From CAIWHR01 sp963773195 (GTDB lineage Bacteria; Pseudomonadota; Gammaproteobacteria; Burkholderiales; Casimicrobiaceae), in assembly GCA_963773195.1 (NCBI GenBank), contig CAVZAE010000018.1, forward strand, positions 258,815 to 322,814: DNA of 64,000 nucleotides. Reading direction: 5' to 3'. The notes under the pieces were generated by a model that was not told where the DNA came from, did not search any database, and saw only the letters and a list, made by a program, of their open reading frames with translations. Below, piece after piece: positions 51,146 through 60,139 of this stretch. The position numbers and the translations under genes are program-made. Every line of letters starts with the position of its first letter. Position 1 is the first letter of the stretch.

Positions 51146-53213
51146 CGGTCGAGGGGACCGGGCCGATCGGCGCGGCAGTCACGCGGTCACCCAGGCGCTC
51201 GAACGCGACGTCGACCCGCGCATCCCCCACTGCAAGATCGCGCAGCGCGAGATGCTCGACTTCCGCGGGCAGCGCAGGGCGATCAATGCGCATCATCCGA
51301 TTCAGACCGTCGATCGAGACGCCGAGGCTCGCCTGCAGCGCCATGAAGACCGCGCCGGACGACCATGCTTGCGGCAGGCACGCGACCGGATAGCCTACCG
51401 GCGGCTCGCCGGGACTCCGCACGAAGCCGCAATAGAGCTCCGGAAGTCGCAGCCCAAAATGGATTGCGGCGCCGAACAGCTCGCTCGTGAGGTGGGCGGC
51501 CGCGCCGCGATCGCCGTAGGCGCCGATGCCAGCGGCGCAGAGCGCCGTGTCATGCGGCCAGACGGAGCCGTTGTGGTAGGACATTGGATTGAAGCGCACC
51601 TGGTCCTGGGCCAGCGTGCGCACCCCCCACCCGCTGTCGAACGAGGCGGAGAGCAGCTGTGCCGCGACGCGGGCCGCGCGCTGCGGCGAGGGTAGCCGCG
51701 AATACAGCAAGTGCCCGGGATTGGATGCGCGTACGCGGCAGGGCCGCCCGGCGCCATCGAGGGCAATCGCGTAGAAGCCGAGATCGGGCAGCCAGAAGCG
51801 CCGCTCGACCTCGACCCGCAGCGCCTTGGCGCGCCGCTGCCACTCGTGGGCGCGCGCGGTATCGTTGCGACGGTTGGCAAGCCAGGACATGGCGAGGCGC
51901 GCGGCGTAGACGTACCCCTGGACTTCGACGAGAGCGATCGGCTGCTCCGCCATCCGGCCGTCCTCGTGGAAGATCGAATCGTGGCTGTCCTTCCAGCCCT
52001 GGTTCACGAGACCGCGCCGATTCGCGCGCGCGTAGTCGACGAAGCCGTCGCCGTTCGAGTCGCCAGGGCCGTCGATCCACGCCATCGCGGCCTCGAGCGC
52101 GGGCCACAGCTTGTCGATGAACGCGAAATCGCCGGTGCGGCGAGCGTAAGCTCCCGCCAGCATGACGAAGAGCGGCGTGGTGTCGACGCCCCCGTAATAG
52201 TGGCGGAACGGGACTTCGCCGACGGCCGCGAGCTCGCTCGCCCGCGTCTCGTGCATGATCTTGCCGGGCGCGGAATCGTCGAACGCCGAACTCGTATGGG
52301 CCTGATGGTCGGCCAGGAACTGCAATACGCCGTGCGCGGGCGTCGCGTCTAGCCATAGCACCTGCAGCGCGGTCACGATGCCATCGCGGCCGAACGGCGT
52401 CGAAAACCAGGGGATGCCCGCGTAGGGATATGGGCCGCTCGGCAGCTCGGTGGTGAGAAGCGCCAGGTCGGCGCGCGATTTCTCGAGCCAGATCTGGAAC
52501 GGTCCTCGCGGACACTGAACCGTCGCGCCACGCCGCCGCTTGCGCCGCATCGTGAGTCGCGCCAGGGCCGCGGCGGCACGAAACCGGGGCGCGCCGGGCT
52601 CGGGCGCCGACTCGATTCCAATCTCGAGATAGAGGTCGTGCCGCGCATGCCGCGCGAGCGTCAGCGCGAACTCGGCCGCGCCCGCCGCGAGCCGGTCCGG
52701 CCGGGGCGAGAACGCGACGACGCAGGCACGCACGACGTCGTCGAGACCCTCGTACGCAAGCGTGACGGCCGCGTCGCCCAGTACCGGATCGCGCGTGCGG
52801 CCGCGCTTGCTCCGCACGTGGCCGCGCACTTCGAAAATGTCGGCGAAGTCGGCGGCGAACGCGAGACGAAGGGTGACCGGCACTTCGCGCTCGGCATAGT
52901 TCGTGAGCGCCACCCGCTCGTAAAGCCGGCGGTCCCAGAGGAAGCGCGTGCGCTCGACATGGATCGCGCCCTCGGGCGGCGCGCGCTCACCCAGCTCGGG
53001 CAGCGGTCGATTGGTCAGGTTCGCGCGGAAGAAGACGTTGTCCTGGCTGACGCCGGAGCTCAAGAGCGACGGGGACGCGCCACCGAACGTCAGCGCGAGC
53101 CGCGAGAGGAGCCGCGTGTCGTTGAAATAGAGGCCGTCCCCCTCGCCGGCGATGTCGCCAAGCGCGTCAGCTACCAGGAATTCCGAGCCGTACTTAAGCG
53201 CGTAGCGCGCCAT
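51123..53213 (-). CDS. Glycogen debranching-type amylo-alpha-1,6-glucosidase
   Basis: A 696-residue enzyme. N-terminal ~260 residues are the beta-sandwich (DGLYFNDTRLLSRLALTFGG); the rest is an (alpha/alpha)6 barrel of GH15/GH63-like type (GIPWFSTPFGRDGIVTALQV, then NQGWKDSHDSIFHEDGRMAE, and YHNGSVWPHDTALCAAG). It probably hydrolyses 1,6-branch points of glycogen or a related glucan. ATG 53213 is the natural start and lies inside the end of the upstream glycosyltransferase gene (20 bp overlap), so the two are one unit. Confidence 0.9.
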   Translation of the reverse strand: MARYALKYGSEFLVADALGDIAGEGDGLYFNDTRLLSRLALTFGGASPSLLSSGVSQDNVFFRANLTNRPLPELGERAPPEGAIHVERTRFLWDRRLYERVALTNYAEREVPVTLRLAFAADFADIFEVRGHVRSKRGRTRDPVLGDAAVTLAYEGLDDVVRACVVAFSPRPDRLAAGAAEFALTLARHARHDLYLEIGIESAPEPGAPRFRAAAALARLTMRRKRRRGATVQCPRGPFQIWLEKSRADLALLTTELPSGPYPYAGIPWFSTPFGRDGIVTALQVLWLDATPAHGVLQFLADHQAHTSSAFDDSAPGKIMHETRASELAAVGEVPFRHYYGGVDTTPLFVMLAGAYARRTGDFAFIDKLWPALEAAMAWIDGPGDSNGDGFVDYARANRRGLVNQGWKDSHDSIFHEDGRMAEQPIALVEVQGYVYAARLAMSWLANRRNDTARAHEWQRRAKALRVEVERRFWLPDLGFYAIALDGAGRPCRVRASNPGHLLYSRLPSPQRAARVAAQLLSASFDSGWGVRTLAQDQVRFNPMSYHNGSVWPHDTALCAAGIGAYGDRGAAAHLTSELFGAAIHFGLRLPELYCGFVRSPGEPPVGYPVACLPQAWSSGAVFMALQASLGVSIDGLNRMMRIDRPALPAEVEHLALRDLAVGDARVDVAFERLGDRVTAAPIGPVPSTVKILVRP

Positions 53214-54324
53214 TGACGTCGAAGATCCGATCGTGCGCGTGCGCGGCCGGAGGCTGCCGCCGCTTGGGCGGCCGGCCAACGCGGGCGTAGAGGTCGAGAT
53301 ACCGGTTCGACATAGTGGTGACCGAAAAACGCTTTTCGAATACCGCCCGAATACGCGCGCGATCGAGCGAGGCGGCACGCTCCACCGCGGCAACCGCTTC
53401 GTCGATCGACCGAACGATAAAACCCGTAACCCCGTCGTCGACGATCTCCGGGACCGAGCCCGCATCCCATGCTATCACCGGCGTGCCGCAGGCCATGGCT
53501 TCGATCATCACCAGGCCAAACGGTTCCGGCCAGTCGATCGGGAAGAGCAGTGCGGCTGCTCCGCCCAGGAGCTCGTTCTTGCCGCCGTCGTCGACCTCGC
53601 CCAGGAACTCGACGTGCGCGGAAGGCAACAGCGGCTCGACCACTTCGTGGAAATAGACGGTATCCGCGGCATCGACCTTGGCCGCGATCTTGATGGGAAG
53701 GCCCGCGCGCCCCGCGATATCGATCGCCCGGTCGGGCCGCTTCTCGGGCGAAATCCGGCCGACGAAGGCCAGATAGCCCTGATGTCTTGGCGAGAAATCG
53801 AAGAGGTCGGGTGGTACCCCGTGTTGCACGGTGGCGAGCCAGTGCGCGAACGCGAGCGGCCGGCGCTGATGATCCGAGATCGACACCAGCGGGAATTGAT
53901 GCCAGCGCTTATACACTTCAGGCAGGTCCGCGACGTCGAGCCGGCCATGGAGAGTGGTGAGCGTCCGCGCCGCAAGTTCCTCGAACAGCGGGAAGTGCAG
54001 AAGGTCGATATGGAAGTGCAGGACGTCGAACTCGGGCGCGCGCTTACGTACCTCGTGCAGCATCGCGAGGTGCGCCGCCACGTCCGACTTGAGCGGCGTC
54101 GGATCGAGGCGGATGGCCTGCTTCCGCATCGCGGCCAGCCGTGCCGACGTACGCGCATCGCCGCTCGCGAACAGTGTGACGTCGTGACCCGCCGCCACCA
54201 GCGCGTCGGTCAGGTACGCCACGACACGCTCGGTCCCGCCGTAAAGTCGCGGAGGAACGGATTCGGCGAGCGGGGCGATCTGCGCGATGCGCAGCGGACG
54301 GATTGAAATCAAGGGAACCCCCAC
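53194..54324 (-). CDS. GT4-family glycosyltransferase
   Basis: A 376-residue GT-B retaining glycosyltransferase. The N-terminal domain has IAQIAPLAESVPPRLYGGTE; the donor-binding domain has YLAFVGRISPEKRPDRAIDI and EPFGLVMIEAMACGTPVIAW (the E-x7-E motif). It transfers a nucleotide-sugar-linked sugar, acceptor unknown. The start is a GTG at 54324 or an in-frame TTG just inside. Paired with the debranching enzyme, suggesting glucan or trehalose-like metabolism. Confidence 0.88.
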   Translation of the reverse strand: MGVPLISIRPLRIAQIAPLAESVPPRLYGGTERVVAYLTDALVAAGHDVTLFASGDARTSARLAAMRKQAIRLDPTPLKSDVAAHLAMLHEVRKRAPEFDVLHFHIDLLHFPLFEELAARTLTTLHGRLDVADLPEVYKRWHQFPLVSISDHQRRPLAFAHWLATVQHGVPPDLFDFSPRHQGYLAFVGRISPEKRPDRAIDIAGRAGLPIKIAAKVDAADTVYFHEVVEPLLPSAHVEFLGEVDDGGKNELLGGAAALLFPIDWPEPFGLVMIEAMACGTPVIAWDAGSVPEIVDDGVTGFIVRSIDEAVAAVERAASLDRARIRAVFEKRFSVTTMSNRYLDLYARVGRPPKRRQPPAAHAHDRIFDVNGALRA

Positions 54325-54576
54325 AGACCGTAACGATCACAGCGATCGCCTTGAGGTTAGCTGCCGCACTGCAGGCGCTCTGTCGGGCATTACCGCATTC
54401 GCGAGTGGGATTGGAGGGAGCATACGACCCAGCGGCGAGCGTCGTTCCCGTCCTACGCTGCATTCAGACTGTGCCGATTGTGGGTACGGCGAGCAACGGC
54501 CAACGTTGCGGTGAGGACGCAGGGCACTGACCGCGTCCCGTTTTCCCAACTCTGCGATTCTCGAAAGGATCTGACC

Positions 54577-54903
54577 ATGGATACCACCAGCGCCCTCACC
54601 TCGACGAACCCCGGCCGCGCGGACAGCTTGACGCAGCGCACGGACAACTTGGCGCAAAGCGCACATCGCACTGTCGACGACGTCACGGGCCGCCTCAGCG
54701 GCGCGGCGCACCGCGCGGTCGACTCGGCCGCCGGCGCGGCGAGCACGGCCACCGAGTGGGCGTCAAGCCTGCCCGACCAGGCCAAGAGCGCCCAGGCGCG
54801 CTTCGGCGAGGCCGCGTGCGCGTCCATTCGCGCTCGCCCGATGGCCTCGGTCGCTGGCGCGCTGGTGGCGGGCTATCTTCTTGGCCGCCTCGCGCGGTTC
54901 TGA
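54577..54903 (+). CDS. ElaB/YqjD-like membrane-tethered small protein
   Basis: A 108-residue protein. A Ser/Thr/Ala-rich amphipathic first part (LTQRTDNLAQSAHRTVDDVT) is followed by a terminal helix (SIRARPMASVAGALVAGYLL) and GRLARF. This is like DUF883 members but shorter. AAAGGA before ATG 54577. The ~250-bp spacer upstream holds no recognised gene. Confidence 0.65.
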   Translation: MDTTSALTSTNPGRADSLTQRTDNLAQSAHRTVDDVTGRLSGAAHRAVDSAAGAASTATEWASSLPDQAKSAQARFGEAACASIRARPMASVAGALVAGYLLGRLARF

Positions 54904-54925
54904 GCGAACGCGACCGGAGAACACG

Positions 54926-55483
54926 ATGCCCCGAGCAGTCTCACGCGGCACGCGCCGCAGCAGGACCCCGACCGCCCTCGATCTTCTCAAGCAAGACCAC
55001 GCGGAGGTCAGCAAGCTGTTCAAGCAGTTCGAGCGCTATCGCAAGGACGATGACAGCGCCGGCATGCAGGCCTGCGCGCAAGCGGCCTGCCGCGCGCTGG
55101 CGATCCACGCGCAAATCGAGGAGGAGATCTTCTACCCTGCGCTTCGCGAATCCGCCGACGCTGAGGATGCCCTCGACGAGGCCGACATCGAGCATGGCCA
55201 CATCAAGGAGCTCGTGGGCCAGATCGAGGGCTCGGACCCGGGCGACGAGCACTTCGATGCGCGCGTAAAGGTTCTGTCCGAGTACGTGCGCCATCACGTC
55301 GAAGAAGAGGAAAGCACGATCTTTGCGAAGGCGCGAAAAGCGGATTGCGATCTCCAGGCGCTCGGCGAGCAGCTCCAGGCGCGGAAGGCAGAACTCGGCG
55401 GCGAGGAGGCCCCCGCGGAGCTCGCCGCGCTCGCAGGTCGCGCGACCGCCCGCGCGCGGAACGGGCAACGGGCCTCGCGCTAG
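54926..55483 (+). CDS. Hemerythrin-domain protein
   Basis: A 185-residue protein. The HHE-type iron ligands are visible: LLKQDHAEVSKLFKQFERY, HAQIEEEIFYPAL, EHGHIKELV, and VRHHVEEEESTIFAKAR. Hemerythrin domains bind oxygen or respond to oxidants through a diiron site. The C-terminus is an Ala/Arg-rich tail. CCGGAG upstream of ATG 54926, 22 bp after the ElaB-like gene. Confidence 0.93.
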   Translation: MPRAVSRGTRRSRTPTALDLLKQDHAEVSKLFKQFERYRKDDDSAGMQACAQAACRALAIHAQIEEEIFYPALRESADAEDALDEADIEHGHIKELVGQIEGSDPGDEHFDARVKVLSEYVRHHVEEEESTIFAKARKADCDLQALGEQLQARKAELGGEEAPAELAALAGRATARARNGQRASR

Positions 55484-55582
55484 CTGGCAGGGACAGGAGA
55501 CGTGACCCCTGCGCGCGCGGGGGCCCTCCTGAGCGGCGGCTGTGCAGCCGCGTTGAGCGGCCGGCAGCCTTGAAGTCAGATC

Positions 55583-56134
55583 ATGGCCGTCCAACCCCTT
55601 CACCGAGAGTTTCGCGTGCAGCGCGCTGCGGTGCCGCGCGGGCAAGTGCGTGTTGAGGAGGAGGTAGAAAGCCTGAAGGAGCAGGCCCGAAGCACGCACG
55701 AGGAAGCGAGAATGGTGCTGCCCGGCATCCAGGCACTCTTCGGCTTCCAGCTCATTGCCGTATTCAACCGCCCGTTCTTCGACCTCGCGACGGCCGACCG
55801 ACTCCTGCACCTCGCGGCACTGCTTCTCGTCGCCGTCGCAATCGGGTTGATCATGGCGCCGGCTGCCCACCACCGCCTCGTCCACCCGGCCGTGGTTTCG
55901 AGCGCGTGGATCCGGCATGCGGCGCGCGACATCGCGTGGGCGATGGCCGCACTGCAGCTCGCCATCGGGTTCGACGTGTATTTGGTCGCCGTGATGATCT
56001 CGGGAAGCCGGGTACTCGCGTTCCCGCTCGGCATCGCGGCATCCGCGTTGCTCTGCTGGCTCTGGTTTGCGCGGCCGCTGCGCGCGCGCCGTCGGCCTGG
56101 CACGGCGGCAGCACGGGTCGGAGCAAACCAATGA
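55583..56134 (+). CDS. DUF6328 membrane protein
   Basis: A 183-residue protein with four helices after a basic N-terminus. EEARMVLPGIQALFGFQLIA is the DUF6328 signature, followed by VFNRPFFDL. Function unknown. Its stop overlaps the start of the pyrophosphatase gene (ATGA). Confidence 0.85.
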   Translation: MAVQPLHREFRVQRAAVPRGQVRVEEEVESLKEQARSTHEEARMVLPGIQALFGFQLIAVFNRPFFDLATADRLLHLAALLLVAVAIGLIMAPAAHHRLVHPAVVSSAWIRHAARDIAWAMAALQLAIGFDVYLVAVMISGSRVLAFPLGIAASALLCWLWFARPLRARRRPGTAAARVGANQ

Positions 56135-56661
56135 ACTTGACCCGGCTCGACCCCTATGACGAGCACGGAGCCTTGCGCGTCGTGGTCGAATCGCCTCGCG
56201 GTGCGTCGCTCAAATTCGCGTACCAGCCGTCACTCGAGCTGTTTCCAGTCGCCCGCGCATTGCCGCTCGGGGTCGTCTATCCCTACGATTGGGGGTTCGT
56301 CCCCGGTACGCGCGGCGACGACGGCGACCCGCTGGACGCGATGGTGCTGCACGACTTCGCGAGCAGCCCCGGAGTGCTGCTGACCTGCCGCATTCTGGGC
56401 ATGGTGAAGATCGTGCAGCGGGAAGGGGCGGCCAAGCCCGAGATCAACAATCGCATCATTGCGACCCCCGCATGGCATTCCCCGCTCGAGCCATTCGCCG
56501 ACGCACGCGACCTTCCGACGGCCGCTCGTGCGCAGCTCGAACAATTCTTCGTGACGGCGGCCGAGATGACGGGCAAGCGCGTGAACATCAAGGGTTGGGC
56601 GTCCAGCAAGGCTGCGGGACGCTTCATCGAGCGCAACCTGCTGCGAAGCAGCGGGGGGTGA
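56131..56661 (+). CDS. ppa: Inorganic pyrophosphatase, family I
   Basis: A 176-residue soluble pyrophosphatase. The signature DGDPLDAMV is intact, with YPYDWGFVPGTRGDD before it and VKIVQREGAAKPEINNRIIA after it. It hydrolyses pyrophosphate using Mg. This is a divergent form lacking some of the C-terminal helix of the E. coli enzyme, so it may be a second copy beside a housekeeping Ppa elsewhere. Coupled to the DUF6328 gene. Confidence 0.87.
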   Translation: MNLTRLDPYDEHGALRVVVESPRGASLKFAYQPSLELFPVARALPLGVVYPYDWGFVPGTRGDDGDPLDAMVLHDFASSPGVLLTCRILGMVKIVQREGAAKPEINNRIIATPAWHSPLEPFADARDLPTAARAQLEQFFVTAAEMTGKRVNIKGWASSKAAGRFIERNLLRSSGG

Positions 56662-56662
56662 T

Positions 56663-57718
56663 GTGACGACCTCCGCCGTTGCGGCGCCTGAACTCGCGGA
56701 GGCACGGCTCATTCACGTCTCCGACCAGGCTCCCGGCATCCGACGGTTCCGGCACGGACGCGGCTTTCGCTATCTGAGTCCGCAAGGACAGCCGTTGACA
56801 GACCGCGCAACGCTTGGACGCATCGCGCGGCTGGCCATTCCGCCGGCGTATGAAGACGTTTGGATCTGTACGGCGCCGCATGGACACTTGCAGGCGACAG
56901 GACGCGATGCGCGCGGCCGCAAGCAATATCGCTACCACGCCGCGTGGCGACTGTGGCGCGACGGGAAGAAGTTCCAGAAGATGCCTGATTTTGCCGATGC
57001 GTTGCCCCGGCTGCGCCGGCGCCTCCAGAGCGATCTGGCAAAGCCTGGACTGCCGCGGGAGAAGGTTCTGGCGGCCGTCGTGCGGCTGCTCGACACAACG
57101 CATGCGCGGGTCGGCAACCAGGAATACGCGCGCGAGAACGGCAGCTTCGGGCTCGCTACTTTGTGCAGTCGACACGTCCACTATGGGGGAGATGGCTCCC
57201 TCGAGCTGCGCTTTCGTGGCAAGGGCGGCGTTCCGCACGCTGTGGCGGTCGACGACCCGCATCTTGCGCGGATCGTCCGCCGCTGCCACGAGCTACCCGG
57301 ACAACCCCTGTTCCAGTACGTCGACGACGAAGGCGAGCTGCGACCCGTCGATTCGGGCCAGGTCAACGCCTACCTCAAGGAGGTGATGGGCGAGGAGTTC
57401 ACGGCAAAGGACTTTCGCACGTGGGCCGCGACCTTACGGGCAATGGCGCTGATGCAGGCGACGCCGTTGCCCGAGCGCGTGAGCGATCGCGCGTTGGCAC
57501 GTGCCATCGCCGGCGCGATTCGAATCATTGCCACCGAGCTTCGAAACACGCCCGCTGTCTGTCGCAAGTCCTACATCAACCCGCTCGTATTCGCGGCGTG
57601 GCGGAGCGGGGCGCTTCATCGCGCATTCCGTAATGCCGCGGTCGTGCCGCGACGGGCAGCAGTATTCCTGCGCCGCGAGGCGCGGCGGAACGGCGGTAAT
57701 CGGCGTACATCCGCCTGA
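56663..57718 (+). CDS. DNA topoisomerase IB (poxvirus-like)
   Basis: A 351-residue type IB topoisomerase with GTG start. It shows YLSPQGQPLTDRATLGRIAR, DARGRKQYRYHAAWRLWRDG (catalytic Arg), SLELRFRGKGGVPH (Lys), KDFRTWAATLRAMALM (Arg/His region) and the nucleophilic Tyr in VCRKSYINPLVF. It relaxes supercoils by a 3'-phosphotyrosine intermediate. Common in radiation- and stress-tolerant soil bacteria. It starts two bases after the pyrophosphatase gene. Confidence 0.92.
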   Translation: MTTSAVAAPELAEARLIHVSDQAPGIRRFRHGRGFRYLSPQGQPLTDRATLGRIARLAIPPAYEDVWICTAPHGHLQATGRDARGRKQYRYHAAWRLWRDGKKFQKMPDFADALPRLRRRLQSDLAKPGLPREKVLAAVVRLLDTTHARVGNQEYARENGSFGLATLCSRHVHYGGDGSLELRFRGKGGVPHAVAVDDPHLARIVRRCHELPGQPLFQYVDDEGELRPVDSGQVNAYLKEVMGEEFTAKDFRTWAATLRAMALMQATPLPERVSDRALARAIAGAIRIIATELRNTPAVCRKSYINPLVFAAWRSGALHRAFRNAAVVPRRAAVFLRREARRNGGNRRTSA

Positions 57719-57757
57719 GTCTTCGTTAGCTGCAGGCGAAAGCACTGGCTGCAGGCG

Positions 57758-57786
57758 AAAAAGGGCGGATGCCGAGGCATCCGCCC
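57758..57786 (-). terminator. Rho-independent terminator
   Basis: On the minus strand: a perfect 10-bp stem GGGCGGATGC / GCATCCGCCC with a 4-nt loop, followed by TTTTT. It ends transcription of the gene at 57854-58405 (and csbD). Confidence 0.85.
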
Positions 57787-57853
57787 AAGATGAACCCGCG
57801 AGAGGGAGGGCGCGCGGGCTCGGACTGTCCCCGGGCGGGGACAGGGGGGACAC

Positions 57854-58405
57854 TTACTTCTTGTAGCGGGCTTTCGCTTCCGACACGCAGGCATCCTTCG
57901 CCGGGCCGGATTGCGCGTCGCACTTCTCGAGCGCGACCTTGTAGTCCGCAGCCATCTTGTCTTCGCGTGCATCTTCCTTGACGGCCGCGATCTTCTCGTT
58001 CGCCTTGGCGTCCGCCTTGGCCTTCGTTTCGACGGCCTTCGCTTCCTTGATGCACACGTCCTTGTCATTGCCGGCCTTGGCGTCGCACTTCGCCTTGGCG
58101 ACGTCGTAGTCGGCCTCCGCCGCGTCGATCTTTGCATCGCGACGCGCCTTGTCGGTGTTCTTGTACCGGGCCTCGGCGTCGGCCTTCGCCTTCTTGAGGT
58201 TGGCCTTGGCCTCGGCGACACACACGTCCTTCGGATTGCCGTTCATCGAGTCGCACTGCGCGCGTGCCTGCTTGTACGCAGCGTTGGCGTTGTCCTTGGC
58301 GGCGGAATACTCGCTCGACGTCATCGCCGCGCCAATCGCCAGCGTCGGGACGGCGAGGCCGATGACCATGCCTTCGAGCACTCGGCTCAATGTCGATCGC
58401 TTCAT
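57854..58405 (-). CDS. Exported Lys/Ala-rich protein with three Cys-pair repeats
   Basis: A 183-residue protein with a signal peptide or N-terminal helix (VLEGMVIGLAVPTLAIGAAM). The rest is a charged helical region. Three repeats share C-D-x4-G-x2-K-D-x-C-x2-E-A-K-A (for example CDAKAGNDKDVCIKEAKA). Each pair has Cys 11 residues apart, likely disulfides in the periplasm. Composition recalls LEA-type or periplasmic stress proteins. 31 bp after csbD, same strand, with a strong terminator behind it. Confidence 0.75.
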   Translation of the reverse strand: MKRSTLSRVLEGMVIGLAVPTLAIGAAMTSSEYSAAKDNANAAYKQARAQCDSMNGNPKDVCVAEAKANLKKAKADAEARYKNTDKARRDAKIDAAEADYDVAKAKCDAKAGNDKDVCIKEAKAVETKAKADAKANEKIAAVKEDAREDKMAADYKVALEKCDAQSGPAKDACVSEAKARYKK

Positions 58406-58436
58406 GGTGTTCTCCAGTCGGGGTGGGTTCTTGTCG

Positions 58437-58670
58437 TTACGCCTGCGGTGGCGTGACGTCCGGTTTCCAGGTTTCGTAACGGTTCTCGAAGCTGCGGATC
58501 TGCCGCTCGGCTTCTTCCTTGCCAATGCCGTAGGCTTCCTGCACCTTGCCCGCGAGCTGATCGCGACGCCCCTTGATCACGTCGAGCTGATCGTCGGTGA
58601 GCTTGCCCCACTGTTCCTTCACTTTCCCCTGGAATTGCTTCCAGTTTCCTGCGACTTGATCCCAGTTCAT
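58437..58670 (-). CDS. CsbD-family stress protein
   Basis: A 77-residue protein: MNWDQVAGNWKQFQGKVKEQ and WGKLTDDQLDVIKGRRDQLA are CsbD hallmarks. CsbD proteins are small, hydrophilic and strongly induced by general stress; function unknown. ATG 58670 is the conserved start. A sigma-54-like promoter lies 58 bp upstream. Confidence 0.95.
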   Translation of the reverse strand: MNWDQVAGNWKQFQGKVKEQWGKLTDDQLDVIKGRRDQLAGKVQEAYGIGKEEAERQIRSFENRYETWKPDVTPPQA

Positions 58671-58727
58671 TGCTGATACCTCCACGAAAATTTGGAAGGG
58701 GCGATGGGCCCACTGTGCCTTTCCATG

Positions 58728-58743
58728 AGCAGGGGCCGTGCCA
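58728..58743 (-). promoter_or_regulatory. Predicted sigma-54 promoter (csbD)
   Basis: On the minus strand TGGCACG-GCCC-CTGCT, with exact GG-N10-GC spacing. One mismatch to the consensus -12 (CTGC for TTGC). Transcription would start near 58716, ~46 bp before the csbD ATG. Confidence 0.6.
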
Positions 58744-58870
58744 GCCAGAATCTATTTGCCATTCATAGGCTTAGCGATTGCGCCCGCCGTGGCGGTGGCA
58801 GAAAGTCGTGCTCGCATTGAAGTTATTGCATCGGAGCGCATGTCGGAACGAGCGCGCGCCGACGACTCGG

Positions 58871-60139
58871 TCAGCTGTCGAGAGGGATCGTCAGGACGAG
58901 CGCGAATCCGGTCGGCGACATGTTCACGACGAAGCGGCCGCCCAGAGCGGCGGCGGCGCGGCGCAGGAAATCGGCTTCCTCGCGTTCCATGGGCGAGAGT
59001 CGTAGCAGCTGATCCGGGTGATCGAGCAGCGCGAGGATGCGCAACGATCCGTCGTGGTCGCTCGCGGACAGGCTCAACGAAACCTCGCCGCTGCGCTTGC
59101 GCGCCGCGACGGCTTCGAGGCCCCACTGCGCGACACGATCGACGACGTAGCGCTTGTCGCGTCCGGAAATCTCGACCGACTGGTCCACCACCGGCGCGAC
59201 GGTCATGCCTCCGAGTTGGGAGTACTCGCGCGCCAGCACCGCAAGACCCTCGGCGACGCTCGCCGCTCCTGTCCGCGGCAGTTCGAGATTCGACGCGAGA
59301 GGCGCGCGCTCGACCGCGTCAATCGACTGCCGCAAACGCGCCCCCGCCGCCGGGTCATTCGCCGAGACGAGCTCGGCGGCGAGTCGCGCGCGGGCGAGCG
59401 CGTCCTCGAGCAGCATGACGATTCGGTCGTTCGACGCCGGGGGCGATGCGCCGTCGTCGAGCGAGATCGCGGTGGCGGCGTCCGTGCGCGGGGTGGGCGG
59501 GAGGAACAAGCTCAGCCGGCGCGCGGCAAAGAAGAGGAGTGCTGCGAGCAGCACGACGAGCGCTGCCAGCGCGTACTGGAGCAGCCGCGCCGTTCCCATC
59601 ACCGCGAGGAGTGCGCGGCCGTCGTGTGCAACCTGGTCACGCTCTCGCGCCTCGAGCCTGGCAACGATGGACTCGATCTCGGCGATCGAGTCGCGATAAG
59701 CGGCTGAAGTCATATTCGGCCCCGGCATCGCCTCCGGGCCGGTGCGGGCGCGGTCGATGGATGCGCCTGCGAGAGCTACCGTACGAGCGATCAGCGGCAC
59801 AAGCCGCTCGACCGCAGTGAGTTCTTCGGGCGAATCGCGCATCCGATCGCGCACGCTCGTAAGCTGCGCGGACACGCCGCGACGAGCGCGCTCGAAAACA
59901 TCGAGGTTCGCGCTGTCGCCGGTATGCAGATACGCCTGCGTCGAATTGACGACATCCGCAACGAGGGTCTGCAACGATTGCAGCTCCTGTACCGTCATCG
60001 CCGATTCCGCGCGCGAATCGGCGAGACGTTCGATCGCATCGAGGCGATCGAGACCGATCCACAGAGAACCGGCCGCGAACAGCACGACCAGGACGAGCAG
60101 AAAATACGTGGGCAGGAGCGGTGGTATGCGCGAACGCAT
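58871..60139 (-). CDS. CHASE3 membrane protein with degenerate kinase domain
   Basis: A 422-residue protein: a first helix (PTYFLLVLVVLFAAGSLWIG), a CHASE3-like sensor (VADVVNSTQAYLHTGDSANL), a second helix (~187-210), then ~200 residues that follow the layout of HisKA/HATPase. No phospho-His motif is present, the N-box is replaced by RVAQWGLEAVAARK, and G-boxes are poor. The late LGGRFVVNMSPTGFALVLTI keeps the last strand pattern. Probably not an active kinase. The frame is open to 60235. Confidence 0.7.
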   Translation of the reverse strand: MRSRIPPLLPTYFLLVLVVLFAAGSLWIGLDRLDAIERLADSRAESAMTVQELQSLQTLVADVVNSTQAYLHTGDSANLDVFERARRGVSAQLTSVRDRMRDSPEELTAVERLVPLIARTVALAGASIDRARTGPEAMPGPNMTSAAYRDSIAEIESIVARLEARERDQVAHDGRALLAVMGTARLLQYALAALVVLLAALLFFAARRLSLFLPPTPRTDAATAISLDDGASPPASNDRIVMLLEDALARARLAAELVSANDPAAGARLRQSIDAVERAPLASNLELPRTGAASVAEGLAVLAREYSQLGGMTVAPVVDQSVEISGRDKRYVVDRVAQWGLEAVAARKRSGEVSLSLSASDHDGSLRILALLDHPDQLLRLSPMEREEADFLRRAAAALGGRFVVNMSPTGFALVLTIPLDS

